Shown: positions 22,851 through 30,929 of the stretch, one piece after another | Layout of the letters: each line of letters begins with the position of its first letter | How positions within the stretch are numbered: position 1 is the stretch's first letter | Assembly: GCA_003165195.1 (NCBI GenBank) | Contig: PLSP01000114.1 | Span: forward strand, 1-41,791 | Length of the DNA stretch: 41,791 nt | Reading direction: 5' to 3' | Origin: Candidatus Bathyarchaeota archaeon | Lineage (GTDB): Archaea; Thermoproteota; Bathyarchaeia; Bathyarchaeales; Bathycorpusculaceae | Translations under genes and position numbers: made by a program | The notes under the pieces: model-generated | What the model was told of the DNA's origin: nothing | Databases searched by the model: none | What the model saw: the letters and a program-made list of their open reading frames with translations, nothing else

Positions 22851-23109
22851 GTAAAAACTAGACTCTAACCCCCTCAACTATGGAACTGGGCTTGCTTGTG
22901 TTGATTTTTCTTGTGGTAAGAGTCTACCTTAATTTTTTTAAGGCTGGATAATGTGTACAGGGGGATTAGAACTACCTTGCTGTTGTTTTCCGAGTTCGTT
23001 TGCAAAGAACCCTTTGAGTCCGATAAAGTTCATTTTGGCGAGCAAAAAGTTTCTCGCCGATAAACCTTAAATGGAAAATACGCCAACGTAAGCTAATAAG
23101 GAGCCGCAT

Positions 23110-23697
23110 GTGTTGAAAGCAGTCATTTTAAACGGTGCCAGAGAAGGAGACATAAAAATAGATGAAATCAGCGAAAAACTAACCTCGATTATGCAGTTGC
23201 TTGGAGAAACCGAAACTTTCATTCTACGTGAATACAAAATCGCAGACTGTTTGGGCTGCTTCGGTTGCTGGATCAAAACTCCAGGCCAATGTGTAATCGA
23301 TGACTCATCCAGGTCAATAGCCAACCAGTTTGGAAAAGCTGATCTAAAAGTTTTCGTCACGCCCATAGTCTTTGGAGGTTACTCCTATGAACTCAAAAAA
23401 CTTCTAGATAGACAAATAAGCAACATTCTGCCCTTTTTAGAAAAAAACAAAAACGGTGAAATCCACCATCCTTCCCGGTTCACAGTAGATACAAGATTTG
23501 TGGCAATCGGCGTACTATCTAAACCTGACGATGAAAGCGAAACAATTTTTAAGACCCTTGCTGGCCGAAACGCACTCAACATGCAAGCCAAAGCATACAT
23601 AGCAATAACTGTGTATTTGACAGATAACGCCGAGCAGGTTACTAAAAAAATTAAGGATGCGTTGGCAGGAGTAGGGATTAAAGATGGAAACGCATAA
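23110..23697 (+). CDS. Flavodoxin-fold NAD(P)H-dependent reductase (first of pair)
   Basis: A 195-residue protein of the NADPH-dependent FMN reductase/flavodoxin-like group. It has an N-terminal beta-strand and phosphate-loop position (KAVILNGAREGD), a CLGCFGCWIKTPGQC segment (residues 50-64) like iron-sulfur flavoproteins, and a VTPIVFGGYSYELKKLLDR segment that would cradle the flavin. The usual GSPR-type loop is only loosely kept. The GTG start at 23110 has an AAGGAG site seven bases upstream. It overlaps the next flavodoxin-like gene by 14 bases, so the pair probably acts together or forms a heteromer. Confidence 0.75.
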   Translation: MLKAVILNGAREGDIKIDEISEKLTSIMQLLGETETFILREYKIADCLGCFGCWIKTPGQCVIDDSSRSIANQFGKADLKVFVTPIVFGGYSYELKKLLDRQISNILPFLEKNKNGEIHHPSRFTVDTRFVAIGVLSKPDDESETIFKTLAGRNALNMQAKAYIAITVYLTDNAEQVTKKIKDALAGVGIKDGNA

Positions 23698-24355
23698 GCG
23701 AGTTTTGCTTCTGGTAGGCAGCCCAAAAGGTCCCGAAAGCTCCTCAGAGGCGCTTGGCAGATATCTTCTGGGAAAACTCGGCGACGGCGGCTTCGAAACT
23801 CAAGGAGCCTACATTCATACATTGATGCGTTCTGCTGAAGGTCAGCAAGCACTGCTAGAGCTGGTAAAAGCAAGCGACATTTTGATATTATCTTTCCCCT
23901 TATACGTTGACTCCCTTCCAGCAACCATGATTGCAGCTTTAGAAAGAATAGCTCAACAACAAGCCAAAGCTACCCAAACAAAAAAGCAGAAGCTAGTGGC
24001 AATCGTGAACAACGGTTTTCCTGAAGCCAGCCAAAACAACACGGCCATAGCGATTTGCAAACGGTTTGCATTTGAAGTTCATTTTGAGTGGATGGGCGGT
24101 TTAAGTATGGGCGGCGGGGGAGTAATTGGTGGACAGCAACTTGATAGGGCAGGATTTGCAGCGAAGAACGCGCGAAAGGCATTGGATTTGGCAGCTAAAG
24201 ATCTTTTAGAAGGCGAACCTGTTTCCCAGCAGGCGGTGCAGTTAATGGCGAAGATGGCGATTCCGAAATGGCTTTACATCATGATCAGCAACAGAGGGTG
24301 GAAAAAGCAGGCGAAAGCTTTTGGAGCAGCAGATAAACTGGAAAATCAACCGTAG
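23684..24355 (+). CDS. Flavodoxin-fold NAD(P)H-dependent reductase (second of pair)
   Basis: A 223-residue protein with the flavodoxin-type phosphate loop LLLVGSPKGPESSSEAL (residues 8-24), LILSFPLYVDSLPATMIAALE near 67-90, and VAIVNNGFPEASQN near 107-120. It lacks the Cys cluster of its upstream partner. The C-terminal 60 residues are helical and basic, with a PKWLYIMISNRGWKKQAK segment that may contact membrane or a partner. It starts at an ATG inside the end of the preceding gene. Electron donor and acceptor cannot be read from sequence. Confidence 0.75.
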   Translation: METHKRVLLLVGSPKGPESSSEALGRYLLGKLGDGGFETQGAYIHTLMRSAEGQQALLELVKASDILILSFPLYVDSLPATMIAALERIAQQQAKATQTKKQKLVAIVNNGFPEASQNNTAIAICKRFAFEVHFEWMGGLSMGGGGVIGGQQLDRAGFAAKNARKALDLAAKDLLEGEPVSQQAVQLMAKMAIPKWLYIMISNRGWKKQAKAFGAADKLENQP

Positions 24356-24369
24356 GATGATTTTGGTTA

Positions 24370-24909
24370 ATGACTAAATACGTAGCTTTTCTTAGAGGGA
24401 TCAATGTCGGCGGACACATAGTCAAAAAGGACCAGTTGCAAAGAGCGTTCATCTTGCTAGGCTTTCAAAACGTCACAGCCTACAAACAGAGTGGTAACAT
24501 AATTTTTGACACTGACGTATCCAAGACGGAAGAAGTTGAGGCTAAAATTGCAGTCGAACTTCGAAGCATATTAGGGTATGATATTGCTGTTTTTGTGCGC
24601 ACCCTTTCCCAGTTAAGAGCCTTCGTTGAGTTGGATCCTTTTAAGGGCCAAGAAAAAGAGGGAGATAGCTTCTTGGTAACAATGCTACAGAATACGGTCG
24701 AGCCGCCTTTGACTTTGCCCATCATCATTCCAAAGTCGACCGCCCAAGTTATCTCAGCCAGAGGTAGAGAGATTTTCAGTGTGACCCATGGCGGCGGAGA
24801 AGGAGCCATGCCTAACCCGTTTATAGAGTCAAAGCTGACGGTTAAAGCTACCACTCGAAACCTGAACATAATCAGAGAGATATTGGAAAAATTTGGCAAC
24901 CCCGAATAG
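24370..24909 (+). CDS. DUF1697 family protein
   Basis: A 179-residue protein that starts with the family hallmark YVAFLRGINVGGH and continues with YKQSGNIIFDTD (about residues 38-49) and RNLNIIREILE near the C-terminus. DUF1697 members are widespread in bacteria and rare in archaea, and their function is not established. The ATG at 24370 lies 15 bases after the second reductase stop, so it may belong to the same transcript. Its bacterial-type distribution could mean horizontal acquisition; I see no compositional break here. Confidence 0.85.
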   Translation: MTKYVAFLRGINVGGHIVKKDQLQRAFILLGFQNVTAYKQSGNIIFDTDVSKTEEVEAKIAVELRSILGYDIAVFVRTLSQLRAFVELDPFKGQEKEGDSFLVTMLQNTVEPPLTLPIIIPKSTAQVISARGREIFSVTHGGGEGAMPNPFIESKLTVKATTRNLNIIREILEKFGNPE

Positions 24910-25067
24910 CAATCTGCATTTGAGTTTGTTCCCATTATTGTGTCGGTTTTTTATTTAAATTCAAAGAATGAATCTACCCTATCGGGTCAACGTGCGATCA
25001 CATGGCAAGCAGTTAAGCAAGTCATAACTATATACGAAAAAAGAGGATCAAAAAAACCAGCCGACCG

Positions 25068-25499
25068 TCATGGCTTTTTCTGCAGAAAGTTGCAACCGTA
25101 GCATTTGCCATCGTGCACACAAACCACATCCCCGCAGCGCGGACACAAATATCGCTGCTGAAGGCTTTTGAGGAACCCGCTCATACCTTTTGTCTTTATC
25201 ATCTTTAAGTTCTCCACCATACTCATGCCATAATGTTCCCGATAGCGGCTGTATAAATGCTCCAGGTGCTTGCAAGGCATTTCAGCGCATTCATAACAGA
25301 ACTTCACCTCATGTTTTGTCAGTTTCTTGCAGCCACGTTTTATGTAACAGTTTTTTTGCCTCGGCAGGCAACCAGCGCAATAGGTAGTTTTGCCTCTTAC
25401 CTTCGGCAAGCGATGTGTGAAAGCTATGTATCCTTTGCATATACCGCAGTTCATACCGCAAGGCGCAATAAGTTCCGAAGTAAACTTACCTTTTTTCAT
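25068..25499 (-). CDS. DUF3795 Cys-rich protein
   Basis: A 143-residue protein (from ATG 25499; a TTG six codons upstream is also open) with the DUF3795 signature APCGMNCGICKGY at the N-terminus. CAGC, CYIKRGC and CYECAEMPC follow, and a C-terminal pair of CPRCG and CYGCN. The N-terminal part probably binds an iron-sulfur cluster or zinc, and the last 30 residues look like a separate zinc ribbon. Function is unknown. AGAGG immediately before the ATG is too close for an ideal ribosome-binding site, so the start is uncertain. Confidence 0.75.
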   Translation of the reverse strand: MKKGKFTSELIAPCGMNCGICKGYIAFTHRLPKVRGKTTYCAGCLPRQKNCYIKRGCKKLTKHEVKFCYECAEMPCKHLEHLYSRYREHYGMSMVENLKMIKTKGMSGFLKSLQQRYLCPRCGDVVCVHDGKCYGCNFLQKKP

Positions 25500-25709
25500 G
25501 ACCTCTAAATGCTTCAAAAACTTTTAATTATTTTTCGTAGGCGAGGCGTGTTTGGTTGTTTTGAGGTTCTTAGAAGTATTTAAGAAACGAAAAATATTAT
25601 TGCTAGATGGCGATAATCAAAGAAACCTCGACTTAACATAGTCAAAGAACAGAATGATACCTAATCGATTTGGCGATAATAGCTCGTAATCAAAATTTTT
25701 GGCTTAATT

Positions 25710-25728
25710 TAAAAAAAAGAAAAAAAGG
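25710..25728 (-). terminator. Oligo-T terminator after the large surface protein gene
   Basis: On the minus strand CCC is followed by seven T, then C, then about nine T, starting about 15 bases past the stop codon at 25742. This fits archaeal oligo-T termination and would close the transcript of the 979-codon gene. Confidence 0.55.
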
Positions 25729-25741
25729 GTATTTTGTTGTC

Positions 25742-28681
25742 TTATGGGTGTTTTCTTATCATTCCAAGTACGACTAATGCTAACACTATTATGATTAAAA
25801 CGAATATTCCTGCGATTGCGGGTACAAAGTATTGGTCAGCGACGCTTTGTGCTGGAGTTGGAGTTGGCGCAGTTGTTGCTTGCGGTGCTGTCACAGTCAT
25901 TGCTGTTTCTGCTGCTGATCCATAGTAGCTGTTGGTGCCTGCGAATGTTGCTGTAATTGTGTAGTCGCCCTGAACGTTTGGAGGAGTCCAAGTGTAGTGG
26001 TATAGGCCTGTTGCGTCAGTTGTGGTTTGACCGATTTGGACCATGTTGCCGTTCGGGTCAACCGCTGTGAGTGACACTGTTACTCCTGTGAAGTTAGTTG
26101 GGCAGGGTTTTTGCATGTAGACGTATTCCATCCATGCGCTTTCGCTTGCGTCGGATGCTACTGGAACTCCATATGGGAAGTCAGCTTTCTGCTCGTTCTG
26201 TTGTGTGCCTGCGGAAACGTCCAAAACTGTACCTTGTATCACTACTTTGTTTCCTACGTTAGTGGCGGATTGCGGTGCTGCCACTGTGGTGGCGCTTGGG
26301 CCTTGTCCGAAAGCGTAGATTTGGTTGTCATACATGTTTTGGTTAACATATTCGCCGTCTGCAACGGAACCTTCTGGGTATCCTGGGCCTCCGTCATTTG
26401 GACCTTGGAATGCTATGGTCCAGAGCTGTTGGCCTGTTGTAGCGTTAAGAACCCAGATGCTTTCGCCCTTGTAGTATGGAGATTGCGCGCCGTTGCCGTG
26501 CTGTTGGCTGTACAAATAGACATTTCCATCTGCAATTGAAGATATCATTGTGGGTAGAAGACCCCAAGGAGAGTTGAGTCCGTCGTTGGTGCTGTTGCCT
26601 GGTGTTCCGCCGTTTCCCCACTGCCATAACAGCTGTCCGTTAGCATCGTTGTAGCACCATATTTCGCCTCCGTAGCCTTGTACGTAGATGTTTCCGTAAG
26701 CTTGTACAGCGCATTGTCCGATGCCTAGTCCACTGCCGAAGTATTGGTAGGCGCCCTGAAACGCTGTGGTTGTTGGTCCCCATAGTAAGTTGCCAGTGTC
26801 CATACTGTAGCCGAGCCATTGGAAAGTTTCTCCGATCTGCATTGTGAAAACGCGGGCTGATTCATCCATAGGTCCGATTCTCTGTGTGAAACTTCCAAGA
26901 TAGGAGTTGCCGGTCATCAAGTTTGGTGCCGTGTAGTTTTGAACCCATTTTATCTGTCCCACTGCTCCATTGGTTGCATTGAGGTTAATTGCCCACATTG
27001 TGAACGGGTTTGGAGTGTACTGAGGTCCTACTGAGACGGTTAGTGCGCTGCTTGTTCCTATCATGATATCGCCAGGGAAGACTCCTAAGATTGTGGGTCC
27101 GCTGGGGGAAACTCCGTATGTGGCTGTCTGGTTGATGACGAGTCCGTTTAAGTTGCCGTTAATTGATACGTTCCAGCTCCAGGGGTTATAGTAGAATACT
27201 GAAGATGATGGAGTGGCGATGCTTCCGTCGATGTTTCTGCCTTCAGGTCTGTATGGGCCTGATGGCGCTGCAAGGTTGTTGATTACTGCTGATGAGTTCC
27301 ATAGTGCTAACCATCCGCTTTGGGTGGAAAGGTTGTAGTCCATGACGTATCTTAGCAGTTCGCCACTTGGGCCATAGGCTGGCATTATTGTCTGTTCTGC
27401 TAGCATTGTTCCGCCTGCGCCGTACTGTGTCCATGCTTGAGGAACATTTGTTATGTTGAAATCCCAGAGTCCAGTGTCGGCATCATAAGCTATCCATGTG
27501 ACGTTACTCATTAAAACGCCAGCTGGGTTTTCGCTGTTTGCGGGTGCAATTGGGGTTGTTACAGCTGCACCGGTTGGAGTCAGAAGCGACCAAGATTGCC
27601 AGAGATAGCCTGCAACGACGCCGGATTGGTTAGGGTCGACTTGGTTGTATAGTTGTCCCCAGGTTGGGTTATATGAGCTATTTGTATTTGTCCAGATCGT
27701 TTGCCCAGTACGAAGATCTACAGCAATGAATGCTCCTCCCACGACAGTTGGGTAACCAGTGTTCGAAGCTGTGTTGCCATTACCGTATACTGTAGTCGTG
27801 CTGCCCCAACCGCCGAAGGGTACTTTGTAGTATAGGATTCCGTTCATTATTATTGAGTTATAGAATCGGGGCTGGTATGAGCTTCCTGAGTAGAATGTTG
27901 CTCCTGAAACGGCTGTGTTGCTTCCTCCTACTACTCCTCCGAACTCCATTGGCTTTGTCCACAATATATGTCCGCTCATTGGTGCTGTTCCGTCAGGTTG
28001 GTAAATGTTGTAGCCTGTTCCGGTTTGAGCTGCTGAGCCGAATTGGTAAGACGAGGGACCGAGCCAATTTGATGCAACGATGTACCAGTTGGTATTCTCG
28101 CCATTTATAGGACGAGTCCAGTAGGATGTTGGAAGTGGATAGTTTATGGTTTGCAGTGGTTGTTGTTGCACTGTGAATGTTTCGCTTATGTGATCGCCCA
28201 AGTAAACGTCTCCGGCAAGGGCGTTGATTGAAGCGTTAGTTGCTGCTGTAAGTGGAACAGTAGAAGTTACCTGGGATAGAGTTGGGTACGTCATTCCTTG
28301 GAAGACAAAGTTTGCCGTGTAATTGCCTACCTGTTGGGGTACGTACGTAGTGAATTGTTCTCCGCCAGTGTTTGCGACAACAGGGTAATTTTGTGTGGTG
28401 TTTGTTCCATCGGGCGCTGTAATGGTTAGAACGTAGTTTTCTTTTCTGATGTTGTTAGTGATTGCTGAGTTTTGCAGGGGTTGAGCAGTCCATATTAGAA
28501 TGCTCAATGTCTGACCTACTCCTATTGGGTTGGGAGCAAGTGCAATAAATGAGTGGTCTTGGATTTGCCATGCTGGTGAATGTGCTTTAGTTGTTGGTGC
28601 TATTGACGTTGAAGCTGCTATCGATAGTACGAATAATATAACAATCGCTATAGCTGCTATTTTGTTTGTTAGTTTTTCCAT
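25742..28681 (-). CDS. Large secreted, membrane-anchored PQQ-like beta-propeller surface protein
   Basis: A 979-residue protein. An N-terminal signal peptide (KLTNKIAAIAIVILFVLSIAA, then an A-rich cleavage region) is followed by an Ig-like region (about 45-150). A long Trp/Tyr/Gly/Asn-rich part has repeats such as GQTIWTN, GNLLWG, GQLLWQWG and GQQLWTI, the spacing of PQQ-type propeller blades. A second Ig-like domain (about 820-930), a Thr/Pro linker and a C-terminal transmembrane helix with the basic end GMIRKHP follow. Many N-x-S/T sites suggest glycosylation. It is probably a cell-surface or S-layer-associated protein; enzymatic activity is not evident. The ATG is preceded by TAGGAG. Confidence 0.85.
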   Translation of the reverse strand: MEKLTNKIAAIAIVILFVLSIAASTSIAPTTKAHSPAWQIQDHSFIALAPNPIGVGQTLSILIWTAQPLQNSAITNNIRKENYVLTITAPDGTNTTQNYPVVANTGGEQFTTYVPQQVGNYTANFVFQGMTYPTLSQVTSTVPLTAATNASINALAGDVYLGDHISETFTVQQQPLQTINYPLPTSYWTRPINGENTNWYIVASNWLGPSSYQFGSAAQTGTGYNIYQPDGTAPMSGHILWTKPMEFGGVVGGSNTAVSGATFYSGSSYQPRFYNSIIMNGILYYKVPFGGWGSTTTVYGNGNTASNTGYPTVVGGAFIAVDLRTGQTIWTNTNSSYNPTWGQLYNQVDPNQSGVVAGYLWQSWSLLTPTGAAVTTPIAPANSENPAGVLMSNVTWIAYDADTGLWDFNITNVPQAWTQYGAGGTMLAEQTIMPAYGPSGELLRYVMDYNLSTQSGWLALWNSSAVINNLAAPSGPYRPEGRNIDGSIATPSSSVFYYNPWSWNVSINGNLNGLVINQTATYGVSPSGPTILGVFPGDIMIGTSSALTVSVGPQYTPNPFTMWAINLNATNGAVGQIKWVQNYTAPNLMTGNSYLGSFTQRIGPMDESARVFTMQIGETFQWLGYSMDTGNLLWGPTTTAFQGAYQYFGSGLGIGQCAVQAYGNIYVQGYGGEIWCYNDANGQLLWQWGNGGTPGNSTNDGLNSPWGLLPTMISSIADGNVYLYSQQHGNGAQSPYYKGESIWVLNATTGQQLWTIAFQGPNDGGPGYPEGSVADGEYVNQNMYDNQIYAFGQGPSATTVAAPQSATNVGNKVVIQGTVLDVSAGTQQNEQKADFPYGVPVASDASESAWMEYVYMQKPCPTNFTGVTVSLTAVDPNGNMVQIGQTTTDATGLYHYTWTPPNVQGDYTITATFAGTNSYYGSAAETAMTVTAPQATTAPTPTPAQSVADQYFVPAIAGIFVLIIIVLALVVLGMIRKHP

Positions 28682-28706
28682 TTTTTTGTTTTCTCCTAAA
28701 AGTTAA

Positions 28707-28727
28707 TGGACAAAAATGTTCTGTCCA
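28707..28727 (-). promoter_or_regulatory. Palindromic leader element before the surface protein gene
   Basis: TGGAC and GTCCA, separated by 11 bases, flank an A/T-rich loop about 26-46 bases upstream of the ATG at 28681. A TATA-like AAAATATAGAT lies just further upstream. The element could be an operator or a short mRNA hairpin. Five-base arms can occur by chance. Confidence 0.3.
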
Positions 28728-28783
28728 ATACTATCTATATTTTATCATCAGTTTTTAAACGTTGCTAGAAAAAAGCAAATGCA

Positions 28784-29125
28784 TTGGGAATTAAAGGATC
28801 TTTTATGCATTTTAATTCATCTCGGTCTCAAATGGCTGAAGGGGTGCTTAGGAATCTTGATGAAAAATACGAGGTATTCAGGTTTGGGATAAATCCAGCC
28901 CCGGTTTCATCCTTGGCCATCTGGTTGATGGTGGAAATAGAAATGGTGGTCTGCGGCGTCATCGAAGTGATGAGCGCCATCCTTCTGCAGGTTCAGCTTC
29001 ACCGACACAACATCTGGGCAATCGTCTTGGTCGCATTCTCTTTAGTCAGTTTTGTCGGCCTGGGCGGTTAGTTCGTAAGCGCAAGCCTTGGCATAGGCGG
29101 CGGCGAATTCGTGCTCTACATCTGA
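28784..29125 (+). pseudogene. Fused relic: ArsC/LMW-phosphatase N-terminus joined to a membrane-protein C-terminus
   Basis: Residues 8-49 of this frame read FMHFNSSRSQMAEGVLRN and then YEVFRFGINPAPVSSLAI. This is the start of a low-molecular-weight phosphatase/arsenate reductase, but with Met where the catalytic Cys of CxxNxxR should be. The frame passes directly into a hydrophobic stretch (GVIEVMSAILLQVQ, then IWAIVLVAFSLVSFVGLGG) that resembles the end of a small membrane protein. A TAG at 29069 interrupts it, and the same frame then continues FVSASLGIGGGEFVLYI to a TGA. No ribosome-binding site is seen. It reads as two decayed genes joined by deletion. The 172-bp repeat begins 22 bases later. 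Confidence 0.75.
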
Positions 29126-29147
29126 AAAACAAACCATAACTTCGGCG

Positions 29148-29319
29148 GCGTAATTTTGTTGTTTGCATTTTGGGTTGCTTTTTTGATTTAGCGTTTGGGG
29201 CGTTGGCAGGTTGCGTGTTTTGGCGTGTTTTCCCGTGCTGTAGCGTGCCTAAAAGTTTTTTCCCGTGGTCCTGCGTGTTTTAGCGTCCGCCTGCGTTTTT
29301 TAGCGTTTATTAATGCCTC
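29148..29319 (-). repeat. 172-bp dispersed repeat, copy B (inverted)
   Basis: The reverse complement of this segment aligns without gaps to 4855-5026 (about 147 of 172 identical by hand). Its 10-base phasing is even clearer than in copy A. From 29211 to 29310 CGT recurs at the fourth base of nine out of ten successive 10-base blocks, and the exception (AGT at 29254) is shared by both copies. It lies between two decayed genes, ending 24 bases before the AbrB-like relic. It is noncoding on both strands. Confidence 0.9.
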
Positions 29320-29343
29320 AGACAAAAGAGTAAATAGAGCACT

Positions 29344-29633
29344 ATGACGTTAACTGAAAAAGTCTCCTTCCCGCCCAACTACAAAGCAGCCACACCGTAC
29401 AAGTTCCCAAGCTTATCCGATGGCATTTCAAACTCGACAACTCTCAAGCCCTAAAAGTCGGCGTAAACTTCCTCGAACTGCATAAAAACTGGCAATTCTT
29501 CTACACAAAAATGCACAAAGACGGACGAATAACAATCCCAAAACTGATTCTTAGCCTCTTTGAAAACGAAAAAACAAACCTAACAGGCAACACTGTAGAA
29601 ATAACAATAGAACCAGCGGTAGGTCAAGTGTAA
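29344..29633 (+). pseudogene. AbrB/SpoVT-like DNA-binding protein with a one-base frameshift
   Basis: An ATG at 29344 opens MTLTEKVSFP, and the frame soon stops. Adding one base near 29371-29373 joins it to a frame that reads AQLQSSHTVQVPKLIRWHFK, LKVGVNFLEL, then KMHKDGRITIPKLIL and VEITIEPA, ending at 29633. The two half-motifs (VQVPKLIRW and GRITIPKLIL) are typical of AbrB-like swapped-hairpin domains used by transcription regulators and antitoxins. The repaired protein is about 96 residues. The fault may be decay or a sequence error. It lies next to repeat copy B. Confidence 0.7.
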
Positions 29634-29842
29634 GTTTGACCTCTCTCTTCTTAACGCTTGTACCCCAGTCGAATCGTAAAGTCTGTGGCAACAAAGTTTT
29701 ATCTCTAAAGCGGATTCAAAAAAAGTTGGCGGTAGCTCAATTGAACAAAGCTTGGCATTTGCAGAATAATTATCACGGCAATTCCTAACATAATTCTTAA
29801 TTACCGCGTCCTCTAAAGTGTCTGGCTTGAGGGATAAGAAAC

Positions 29843-30901
29843 ATGGTAAAGTTGGATTTCGGCGGAGTAATTGAAGAGGTCACGACCCGCAAAGAATTCA
29901 CAGTGGCACAAGCCCAAAAAATCCTAAAAGACGAAGTCGTTGCCACGCTCGGCTACGGCATTCAAGGCCGCTCTCAAGCATTAAACATGAGAGATCAGGG
30001 CATCAAAGTAATTGTTGGACAAAGGAAAGACACCAAAACATATGAGCAAGCTGTAAAAGATGGTTGGGTTCCAGGGCAAAATCTCCTCCCGCTCGAAGAA
30101 GCAGCCCGAAAAGGCACAATAAAAATGATGCTTTTAACCGATGCTGCACAGAAAGAGGAGTGGCCAAAAGTTAAGAAAAACCTCAAGAAAGGCGACGCTC
30201 TCTATTTTAGCCACGGTTTCTCCATCGTTTTTAAAGAGCAAACAGGCGTTGTACCGCCGAAAGACGTGGATGTTATTTTGGTTGCGCCCAAAGGCAGTGG
30301 AACATCTGTACGCCGCAACTTTGTTGACGGCAGCGGCATAAACAGCAGCTTTGCAATATTCCAAGATGCAACAGGCCAAGCAGAGCAACGCACAAAAGCT
30401 ATGGGCATTGCCATCGGTTCAGGATACCTTTTCCCAACCACGTTTGAAAAAGAAACTTATAGCGATTTAACGGGCGAACGTGGAACATTAATGGGCGCAT
30501 TAGCGGGCATCATCGAAGCTCAATATGCTACGCTACGTGAGCGGGGCCATGGACCAAGTGAAGCCTTCAACGAAACCGTCGAAGAACTGACACAAAGCCT
30601 GATACGCCTCGTCGATGAAAACGGCATGGACTGGATGTACTGCAACTGCAGCGAAACCGCACGCATCGGCGCATTGAGGTGGAAGGAACGGTTCCGCGAA
30701 GCAACAAAACCAGTTTTTGACTCACTCTACGACCTTGTTGCGGCAGGCGAAGAAACACGAATTGTTCTGGAAAAGAGCAAGGTCCCCGACTACAAGCAAA
30801 AGCTTGCTGACGAGCTTAAAGCAATGGGTAACAGCGAATTGTGGCGTGCAGGAGCAACTGTACGTTCACTGCGTCCAAGCAAACAAAAGAAGATTGAATA
30901 A
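29843..30901 (+). CDS. ilvC: Ketol-acid reductoisomerase
   Basis: Catalyses the second step of valine, leucine and isoleucine synthesis, a magnesium-dependent alkyl shift followed by NAD(P)H reduction. The 352-residue class I enzyme has the nucleotide loop GYGIQG at 37-42 and the following QRKDTKTYEQA segment that decides cofactor preference. The VILVAPKGSG segment, the knotted domain (ETYSDLTGERGTLMGALAG with Asp and Glu metal ligands) and the CNCSETAR motif are present. The ATG is preceded by GAGGG. It stands alone, with no ilvB or ilvN next to it. The C-terminus is about 15 residues longer than minimal class I forms. Confidence 0.95.
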   Translation: MVKLDFGGVIEEVTTRKEFTVAQAQKILKDEVVATLGYGIQGRSQALNMRDQGIKVIVGQRKDTKTYEQAVKDGWVPGQNLLPLEEAARKGTIKMMLLTDAAQKEEWPKVKKNLKKGDALYFSHGFSIVFKEQTGVVPPKDVDVILVAPKGSGTSVRRNFVDGSGINSSFAIFQDATGQAEQRTKAMGIAIGSGYLFPTTFEKETYSDLTGERGTLMGALAGIIEAQYATLRERGHGPSEAFNETVEELTQSLIRLVDENGMDWMYCNCSETARIGALRWKERFREATKPVFDSLYDLVAAGEETRIVLEKSKVPDYKQKLADELKAMGNSELWRAGATVRSLRPSKQKKIE

Positions 30902-30902
30902 A

Positions 30903-30926
30903 CTTTTTTTTCTTTTTGGTTTTTTA
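30903..30926 (+). terminator. Oligo-T terminator after ilvC
   Basis: Eight T, C, five T, GG and six T follow directly on the stop codon region. Such T-rich tracts terminate archaeal transcription, and the convergent gene ends a few bases away. Confidence 0.6.
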
Positions 30927-30929
30927 ATC

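Noticed and set aside
26111-26539. 142-codon Cys/Val-rich plus-strand frame
   Set aside because: Shadow of the propeller protein gene; Cys-rich composition is typical of antisense translation of Gly/Trp-rich codons.
29069-29071. Pyrrolysine-coding TAG
   Set aside because: The surrounding frame already shows decay (lost catalytic Cys, truncated family), and no Pyl machinery or PYLIS-like context is visible.
4855-29319. The 24 kb between the inverted repeats as a mobile island
   Set aside because: The segment holds core housekeeping genes (TBP, L1, L10, L11, Spt5, pyk) in normal archaeal order, so an acquired island is unlikely; inversion remains possible.
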